From positions 1 to 41,053 of the forward strand of contig JAFXIB010000104.1 in NCBI GenBank assembly GCA_017533505.1: a stretch of 41,053 nt of DNA. Reading direction: 5' to 3'. How positions within the stretch are numbered: the stretch's first letter is position 1; each line of letters starts with the position of its first letter. The translations under genes were made by a program, and so were the position numbers. Of the stretch, positions 36,086 through 41,053 are shown in pieces. Source of the stretch: Clostridia bacterium. GTDB taxonomy: Bacteria; Bacillota; Clostridia; Christensenellales; DTU072. Under the pieces are notes generated by a model. The model was not told the DNA's origin. It did not search any database and saw only the letters and a list, made by a program, of their open reading frames with translations.

Positions 36086-36403
36086 TTAGAATGTCAACCC
36101 TTCAACCGGTATGCTAAAAGCAATGCCTGTGTTGGGCTTTTTGAAATTATAGTCGTGATAAAGTATGCCTATAAGTTCTTGTGCCTTTGTGTTTTTAACC
36201 AAACAAGTTATAAGCACTTTGTTTTGCTCAACTTCAAAGCCAAAGGCTGCTGCAATGGCGCTTGGATTGGCTGAACCATGTCCATAAACCGACTCTATCC
36301 CATAGGCGCCATGTTCATTCAAAAGCTCCAAAAACTTGTTCTTTTTCTTTTGCTCTGCAATAATCACAAGGTACTGCAAGCCGTTGTTACGAATATCACT
36401 CAT
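36086..36403 (-). CDS. PII-like (GlnB-fold) regulatory protein, copy 1
   Basis: 105 residues from ATG 36403 (MSDIRNNG), chosen because GAGGAT stands about 8 nt upstream. It overlaps the DUF1538 stop by 8 nt (ATGAGTGA), so translation is coupled. PII-like features: strand LQYLVIIAEQKKKNKFLELL, GAYGIESVYGHGS, a basic/hydrophobic core (KVLITCLVKNTKAQELIGIL), and the terminal GIAFSIPVEG (93-102) aligning with the PVE motif of its neighbour. The canonical T-loop is absent or replaced by a SANPSAIAAAFG segment. The two copies may form a heteromer, which is inference. Confidence 0.82.
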   Translation of the reverse strand: MSDIRNNGLQYLVIIAEQKKKNKFLELLNEHGAYGIESVYGHGSANPSAIAAAFGFEVEQNKVLITCLVKNTKAQELIGILYHDYNFKKPNTGIAFSIPVEGLTF

Positions 36404-38150
36404 TTGTGCTATCCTCACTTTCAGTTGTATTGATATTTTCTTCAATTTCCAAAGTTTGGGGTTCCGTTATTTCAATAGCTGATTCCGTAACCTCAATTTC
36501 TTCGGAAATATTGTTTTCTTCTATTTGCTCTATTATGTCGCTATCCACATTCTCCGAGTTCTGCATATCAAGGTCCATAACAAACTCTTCAAGACCAGCA
36601 AAGGACTCTTCTTGAGCGGTAGCTTGAGTACGCTTCAAGCGTACATTGTACATGATGCCAAGTGCTTGTATTGCAATTAGTGGCGTGACGGAAATGAACG
36701 AAATGATGCCAAATCCGTTTGTAAGTATGCTCATTGTACCACCACTCTCTACAGCAACTGCTTGTGCGATTGAGAGTGTTAGCGGTGTCAAAAATGCAGA
36801 TGTCAGCGCACCACCTGTTACACCACCAGAGTCAAATGCCAAACCTACAAATAGCTTTGGTGTAAATATCATCATTATGAGTGAAATGGCGTAAAGTGGA
36901 ACAAGGAAATAAAGAATGTTTATTTCTGTTAGTATCTTGAGTATTGACAAAAGTGATGCAACACCTATGCCAAGTGCAAGTGTAATGCGAATGGTGGACT
37001 TTTTGATGTGGCCATTTGTAAGTTCTTCTATCTGCACACCAAGAACTGTTACTGCCGGCTCCGATACCGTTATTGCTGCGCCAAGAATAAATCCCACACC
37101 AAGTAGTAGCCACTTAAACCACTCTGGGCGAGATTCTTCAAAGAAAATTTGTCCAATATATTGTCCAATGAAGCCAAACCCAAAATCTATGCCCGAAAGG
37201 AAAATAAGTAGTCCAAGATATACAGGGATAACGCCAAGCATCAATTTTGCAAAGGTCTTTTTAGGAAGCTTGATTAGGAACAATAAAAATGGTATTGATA
37301 TCAAAATAATGGGTAGTACAGCAAGTGCAACATCGGTTATATTGCCAAGAATAATATCGCCAACACTACGCACGCACGACATATCATATGCGCTTTCTGG
37401 TGGAAGTTCTCCATTTACAGCCTTTATGATTATTCCATATAGTAGCACTGCGACAATGGGACCAGCCGATGCAATACCTATGATGCCAAGAGAATCTTCG
37501 TTGGTTTTTGTCTTTGATGCTGTTGCCGAAATACCAAGTCCAAGTGCCAAAATGAATGGTACCGAAACATCTCCTGTTGTTGCGCCACTGCCGTCAAAGG
37601 CAAGAGCTATAAACTCACTTGGTGCAAATATTACAAGGATAAAAGTAATAGCATATAGTACAGCAAACACCAACTTTATGTTGATGTTCTTTACTATTCG
37701 GAGTAGTGCAATGGCAACACCAATACCAATACCCGTACCAGTAATCCAAATGAATAGCGTGCTGTTTACAAGGGGCATAATGGCGTTGATTTGCTTTGCA
37801 AGCACCGAAAGTGCTGGCTCTGCAACGGTTGCAAGCAATCCAAAAATAAAGCCAAAGCTCAAAACAAAGGCAAGTTTATTATACCTTGCAAAGGAGCCAC
37901 CAACCATTCTGCCAATAGGCAAAATACTTGTCTCAAGACCAGATAAAAACAGCGATTGACCAATTACAACACAAGCATAGCCCACAACAATCTTAATATA
38001 ATCAGTAGCTGATTTCAAAGGGGCAATGCAAAGACAAATTATGATGATGACTGCAAGTGGCAAAGATGCAACAAAAGTTTCCTTCAACGTTTGAAGGAAT
38101 TTTATCTTTGATAAATCAATTTTAACTTTTGGAAAAGCCTTTTTTGCCAT
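36396..38150 (-). CDS. DUF1538 family polytopic membrane protein (two tandem DUF1538 halves)
   Basis: 584 residues from ATG 38150 (MAKKAFPKV), with AGG 8 nt upstream and the mRNA start only about 13 nt before it. Two homologous halves are visible: GLLATVAEPALSVLAKQI ... AFDGSGATTGDVSVPFILALG and GAAITVSEPAVTVLGVQI ... AFDSGGVTGGALTSAFLTPL. Members of DUF1538 have been described as cation/proton antiporter subunits (UmpA/UmpB), so ion exchange is plausible, from memory of the literature. The C-terminal 70 residues are an acidic Glu/Ile/Ser tail likely on one membrane face, a possible PII docking site. It heads the operon. Confidence 0.9.
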   Translation of the reverse strand: MAKKAFPKVKIDLSKIKFLQTLKETFVASLPLAVIIIICLCIAPLKSATDYIKIVVGYACVVIGQSLFLSGLETSILPIGRMVGGSFARYNKLAFVLSFGFIFGLLATVAEPALSVLAKQINAIMPLVNSTLFIWITGTGIGIGVAIALLRIVKNINIKLVFAVLYAITFILVIFAPSEFIALAFDGSGATTGDVSVPFILALGLGISATASKTKTNEDSLGIIGIASAGPIVAVLLYGIIIKAVNGELPPESAYDMSCVRSVGDIILGNITDVALAVLPIILISIPFLLFLIKLPKKTFAKLMLGVIPVYLGLLIFLSGIDFGFGFIGQYIGQIFFEESRPEWFKWLLLGVGFILGAAITVSEPAVTVLGVQIEELTNGHIKKSTIRITLALGIGVASLLSILKILTEINILYFLVPLYAISLIMMIFTPKLFVGLAFDSGGVTGGALTSAFLTPLTLSIAQAVAVESGGTMSILTNGFGIISFISVTPLIAIQALGIMYNVRLKRTQATAQEESFAGLEEFVMDLDMQNSENVDSDIIEQIEENNISEEIEVTESAIEITEPQTLEIEENINTTESEDSTNE

Positions 38151-38166
38151 AAATAAACCTGCATAG

Positions 38167-38196
38167 ATTATAGTATATCCACACAAAAAAAGTCAA
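38167..38196 (-). promoter_or_regulatory. Promoter of the DUF1538-PII-PII-SDR operon
   Basis: Minus strand TTGACT (38196-38191), 18-bp spacer, TATAAT (38172-38167); predicted leader of about a dozen nt. Confidence 0.7.
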
Positions 38197-38199
38197 CGC

Positions 38200-38228
38200 T
38201 TTGTATTTTATTAACATTAAAATACAAA
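38200..38228. repeat. 11-bp inverted repeat abutting the DUF1538 promoter
   Basis: TTTGTATTTTA (38200-38210) and TAAAATACAAA (38218-38228), 7-nt loop. It lies 3 bp upstream of the -35 box, a position suited to an activator or repressor site. Confidence 0.75.
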
Positions 38229-38749
38229 TTATGACTTTACTTATACCGAATGATACTCCCTGCGGGAACGCGAAAGACTGTCTCATTTTAAGTAAATCTA
38301 ATTGTTAAAGTGTTTTCTTGTAATAAACGATAATTGGTGTACTTACATGAGCGCAAAGCGTTCACTTTCGCCAGGTTTGGCAAAGCCAAACTTGCGAACC
38401 CACAACTAGCCCTTAGGAGCTTGAAATGTTTTCGATAATTAAATCTTTTATATTAAAAGTCGAACATGAAATTCGTTTTATCAAATAAATTATTTCGTAA
38501 AATTCGTATCGTTACGAAAAATTTGTATCGTTTTCTAACTTTTCTGATGAAAATAATTCCATTTCTATTCCAAAACCGAAAAATGCAATCTCAAAATTTC
38601 GTCACTCTCGTAGAGAATTGCACCAAAAAGAATCTCAATTGTAGTCATCCCCACTTTGGGTATTAACTGGTCACAAATATGGAATTATAAAACACATTTT
38701 TGGCGATTTCACTCCCATCGAGAATCGTGTTACCATTTCGAAGTTGTTA
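38229..38749. other. 520-bp gene-poor stretch with small repeats
   Basis: No convincing long gene. It holds a hairpin GTTTGGC-AAA-GCCAAAC (38375-38391), a 20-codon frame at 38426, an inverted repeat TTTCGTAA/TTACGAAA (38493-38519), and a 14-bp direct repeat (AAATTCGTATCGTT at 38500; one mismatch at 38519). It separates the conserved genes on the left from the AT-rich accessory cluster on the right. Confidence 0.6.
38426..38488 (+). CDS. Possible 20-residue peptide
   Basis: ATG 38426 is preceded by TTAGGAGCTTGAA, a good ribosome site with 6-nt spacing, and encodes MFSIIKSFILKVEHEIRFIK. The peptide is hydrophobic and cationic at both ends, as in some small membrane peptides or type I toxins. 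There is no clear promoter, and such short frames arise by chance, so support is weak. Confidence 0.25.
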   Translation: MFSIIKSFILKVEHEIRFIK

Positions 38750-39253
38750 CTAAATTTTATAATCAATCAAAGCAGCTGTTTTGGATTGATATAATGGATG
38801 AACGGGATTTCCATCTTTTGTTAGTTTTATAACCTTTATGCTTCTACCATATTCCCCATTTAATAATGAAAGAATTTCAGCAAGACAAGGTTTTAGATAT
38901 TTACGCTTTGTTATTAAATTTCCATAAGCTAATAACACATCACAGTCATAATATTTTTGCGAAATTTGTCTAATATGTAGCAAGTTAGTTTGAACCAATA
39001 ACCCATTTCGTTCAATGTGCATATCATCCGGATTTGTTGCTCTTTGTGGATACACATTAAGCATAATCCAATTTTCATAACCATTATACTTACTAATATT
39101 AATTATTTTCTTTATTGTATTATCAATACACTCTGGACAAGCCGTGCTGGGATTTATGCCAACGCAAAGCAATGTCTTGCCGTTAGGATTAAATATTTGT
39201 CCTAACACAAACCTAGCTGAATTATCCTCATTTTTTTCGTAAATCCACTGCAT
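38750..39253 (-). CDS. DUF1643 domain-containing protein
   Basis: 167 residues, usual length. The family is recognised by GINPSTA (32-38), the DNTIKKIINISKYNGYENW stretch, MLNVYPQRATNPDDM, and the C-terminal LTKDGNPVHPLY (144-155). DUF1643 proteins are of unknown activity, are frequently carried on phages and mobile islands, and have a sparse set of conserved polar residues that could be catalytic. AAGGA lies 9 nt before ATG 39253. It follows the membrane-protein gene by 14 bp in the same direction, so it seems part of the same transcript. Confidence 0.9.
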   Translation of the reverse strand: MQWIYEKNEDNSARFVLGQIFNPNGKTLLCVGINPSTACPECIDNTIKKIINISKYNGYENWIMLNVYPQRATNPDDMHIERNGLLVQTNLLHIRQISQKYYDCDVLLAYGNLITKRKYLKPCLAEILSLLNGEYGRSIKVIKLTKDGNPVHPLYQSKTAALIDYKI

Positions 39254-39267
39254 ACAACTTTTTCCTT

Positions 39268-39774
39268 CTATATTTTATCTTCTTTATCTTTAATTGCAAT
39301 TTTATTTAATTCTGCATTAATTTCAATAAGTTTAAACATAGTCATAACCAAATCAAAAATCAAAAACACATTTAAGAAAATCACTAGATATTTTAAATAA
39401 TTAAAAACTTCTTGCCATACCACATTTTCAATTTGACCAAAAAACAACGCTACAAAACCAAAACCTAATAAAATTATTAATAGATTGAAAACATCGCCTT
39501 TTAGTTCTTTTACTATCTCATCCAGTCCATTGAATTTGTCTAATAAATAATCTTTCCCTTTATTTACTGAGCTTAAAAAATTATTTTTACAATTTTGAAC
39601 AACCCCTTGAATGAAGGTGAACAATGTTAACGCAACCCCAAAGACTACTAAAAGCACCTCAAAAATTGAAAACGCATTAGATATCAAATTCTTCGGCAGA
39701 AAAAATCCAGCAAAAAAGGTCAACATCGCTATTAATAACAACTTAAAAAGTAAATTATAATTAATCTTCCTCAT
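39268..39774 (-). CDS. Uncharacterised four-helix membrane protein
   Basis: 168 residues. Four predicted membrane helices arranged 2+2: about 9-25, 37-58, then a 30-residue Lys/Asp-rich loop (KGKDYLLDKFNGLDEIVKELKGD), then 95-113 and 125-145; the C-terminal tail is charged (ELNKIAIKDKEDKI). I do not recognise the family. The ATG lies 14 nt inside the end of the preceding 302-residue gene, so the two are translationally coupled and probably act together. Base composition is much more AT-rich than in the rest of the window. Confidence 0.75.
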   Translation of the reverse strand: MRKINYNLLFKLLLIAMLTFFAGFFLPKNLISNAFSIFEVLLVVFGVALTLFTFIQGVVQNCKNNFLSSVNKGKDYLLDKFNGLDEIVKELKGDVFNLLIILLGFGFVALFFGQIENVVWQEVFNYLKYLVIFLNVFLIFDLVMTMFKLIEINAELNKIAIKDKEDKI

Positions 39775-40669
39775 AACGATTCTCCCTTGAAAAAGCTATT
39801 CTTATGCGCTCTATATTATTAGGAATATTATTAAGATCAATATCTACCACCAGCATTTTACCTTTTGCAGTACTTTTTTTAGATATTGTTCTACCATTTT
39901 CCTTTCCACCTATAATCCATTCACCGCCACCATTTACAGCATATTCGAACAAATCATCAAAGTGCTCTAAAAAGCCATCTGCATTTATTCCTGCATCATC
40001 ATTACATATTTCCAAAGACATCCTTTCTGCGTTTGTTTCTTCTCTCAAAGAATTCAAATAATCATCAGCCTTTTGATTACCCAAGAAGCTGTTTGGAGAA
40101 TTTAATCTTAAAGAAACTTTGCTTACTAAATCAAAAGTCTTAAAAGTTTCCATAAAGTCACTTTTATCAACTATTAAGTTGGTAGTAAAATCGACATCTA
40201 AATACTCTTTTGTATTAGCATTAACCGTTTTTAATATTGCTTGAAGAATTTTATTCATTTCCGCAGGCTTATTAAAAATTTTATAATTCTTTTCAACATA
40301 GAATGTTTGACCCACCACATCTAAAAAAACAAAACTATACGGATAATCCGCCATGCTTTCGCTCGTAAATTCAGCTTTTTTAGCCGTATATGTAATCTCC
40401 CTTTGCACCGCAAGCTTGAAACAAATTATATCCGCATCTATCCCATGTTCTTTTTTAATAATAATTTTCTTATTTCTAGAAATAACATCAATATAATTTT
40501 CCGTATTGCAAATATAATTATAGATATTGCGTAATACATTATTTTTTAATTGACGAGCAGTTAAGTTGGCATAAGTATAACTTTCAAAAGACAACTGTTG
40601 AGGCAAGCTTACTAATATTTTATATTGATAAAAAACTCTACTTTTTACTTCTTTTGTTTCAATAAACAT
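39761..40669 (-). CDS. Uncharacterised 302-residue soluble protein
   Basis: No signal peptide or membrane helix; I do not recognise the family. The first 100 residues look beta-rich with a Lys/Ile-rich run (KKIIIKKEHG). The middle contains an alternating region (TFYVEKNYKIFNKPAEM), and the C-terminal third has FLEHFDDLFEYAVNGGGEWIIGG followed by a basic GRTISKKSTAKGK segment that might bind nucleic acid. AGGAG lies 6 nt before ATG 40669. It overlaps the 168-residue membrane gene, giving a soluble-plus-membrane pair reminiscent in architecture, not in sequence, of sensor-effector phage defence pairs. Confidence 0.75.
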   Translation of the reverse strand: MFIETKEVKSRVFYQYKILVSLPQQLSFESYTYANLTARQLKNNVLRNIYNYICNTENYIDVISRNKKIIIKKEHGIDADIICFKLAVQREITYTAKKAEFTSESMADYPYSFVFLDVVGQTFYVEKNYKIFNKPAEMNKILQAILKTVNANTKEYLDVDFTTNLIVDKSDFMETFKTFDLVSKVSLRLNSPNSFLGNQKADDYLNSLREETNAERMSLEICNDDAGINADGFLEHFDDLFEYAVNGGGEWIIGGKENGRTISKKSTAKGKMLVVDIDLNNIPNNIERIRIAFSRENRYEED

Positions 40670-40743
40670 AATATACTCCTATCGTTTTTATTTAGAATTT
40701 TTCTTTTGTTGTATAAAACTTATAATTGACATTTACTCCAATA

Positions 40744-41053
40744 TTACTCGCTTTTGTAAACTATCATACAATCATTTATCGTATATCTAGATAAGTTTAA
40801 ATTCCAAGCTTTCATTCTGCTATGCCATCTCTTATGCTTAATAAAAGCATCCCAATCCATTTGATAAATTGCTTTTAAATGAAATTCATCATCAAACTTG
40901 CAAATAATTATATATTCAAATTTTTGTTTATCGGCTTCTAAACTATCTTTGGGTTGTAAACCATAAAACACGCCCGTCGTATTATTTGATGTAGCTTTTA
41001 TGCTATATCTATCGCCGTTTCTACTTATAGCATCTATATTTTGTGTCCCTATC
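40744..41053 (-). CDS. C-terminal part of a protein that may belong to a PD-(D/E)XK-like nuclease group (DUF6998-like), partial
   Basis: The reading frame stays open from the right window edge (first codons IGTQNIDAISRNGDRYSIKATS) to the stop at 40744, so the N-terminus lies outside. About 102 residues are visible. The order NIDAI ... DRYSIKATS, then FEYIIICKFDDEFHLKAIYQ and KAWNLNLSRYT, resembles DUF6998-type proteins linked to the restriction endonuclease-like fold, where an I-K-x-T segment follows the active-site Asp/Glu. The resemblance is by eye only. A GTG at 40971 is an internal codon, not the start. It lies 75 bp upstream of the 302-residue gene. Confidence 0.6.
   Translation of the reverse strand, partial: IGTQNIDAISRNGDRYSIKATSNNTTGVFYGLQPKDSLEADKQKFEYIIICKFDDEFHLKAIYQMDWDAFIKHKRWHSRMKAWNLNLSRYTINDCMIVYKSE

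Noticed and set aside
36404..36445. Longer start for PII copy 1
   Set aside because: It would overlap the DUF1538 gene by 50 nt without a ribosome site; ATG 36403 has GAGGAT upstream.
36916..37959. 347-residue frame opposite the DUF1538 gene
   Set aside because: Antisense shadow, Ser/Pro/Met-rich and without recognisable motifs; the DUF1538 frame is strongly supported.
38151..38186. Longer start for the DUF1538 protein
   Set aside because: The extra codons overlap the predicted -10 box and would precede the mRNA start.
38380..38410. tRNA-like T-loop (GGGTTCGCAA on the minus strand)
   Set aside because: The flanking bases do not form a T-stem, and there is no acceptor stem or anticodon arm.
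38466..38666. 66-residue frame in the gene-poor stretch
   Set aside because: No ribosome site, AT-rich Phe/Lys/Asn composition expected by chance, and no family features.
40744..40971. Complete 75-residue gene starting at GTG 40971
   Set aside because: The frame continues open to the window edge without a stop, and no ribosome site precedes the GTG, so it is the end of a longer gene.

Overview
The window looks like chromosomal DNA from an AT-rich, low-GC Bacillota, probably an uncultured gut-type clostridium. Evidence: Shine-Dalgarno sites of the AGGAGG type, TTGACA/TATAAT promoters with 17-18 bp spacers, short GC-stem/U-tract terminators, the standard genetic code (TGA is used as a stop), a rubrerythrin, and very long MBG/InlB-type repeat surface proteins. 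DUF2804 plus giant MBG proteins suggests a Christensenellales-like lineage, but that is inference; no rRNA or other phylogenetic marker is present.

Layout, left to right. 1-1.7 kb (-): metF, a free-standing methionine synthase activation domain, and metH running off the left edge, behind a promoter whose spacer is filled by a palindrome. 1.8-3.2 kb (-): MATE efflux pump. 3.3-4.2 kb (+): two small unrecognised, similarly built proteins, the first apparently translated from a leaderless mRNA. 4.2-12.8 kb (-): a 2869-residue surface protein with about 22 MBG-like repeats, a C-terminal membrane helix and, unexpectedly, InlB-like repeats after that helix. 13.0-14.8 kb (-): ECF transporter S component, YhcH/YjgK/YiaL protein and alpha/beta hydrolase. 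14.8-17.2 kb (-): asnS-asnA. 17.4-20.3 kb (+): DUF2804 protein and secreted calcineurin-like phosphoesterase. 20.4-32.5 kb (-): a four-gene operon of ABC ATPase, ABC-2 type permease, a 1061-residue exported Big2/beta-helix-like protein and a 2079-residue MBG lipoprotein. 32.7-34.2 kb (+): O-antigen ligase-family protein, again with a leaderless promoter. 34.3-34.9 kb (-): rubrerythrin. 35.0-38.2 kb (-): DUF1538 membrane protein, two PII-like proteins and an SDR oxidoreductase. 38.2-38.75 kb: no convincing gene, many small repeats. 38.75-41.05 kb (-): a more AT-rich accessory cluster (DUF1643, a 4-helix membrane protein, an unrecognised 302-residue protein, and a partial protein that may be nuclease-like).

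Functional themes are one-carbon/methionine metabolism, asparagine supply coupled to its tRNA synthetase, cell-envelope proteins with a dedicated ABC module, and a PII-regulated membrane protein. The best candidates for undescribed systems are the ABC/Big2/MBG-lipoprotein operon, the DUF1538-PII-PII-SDR operon, and the uncharacterised accessory cluster at the right edge.
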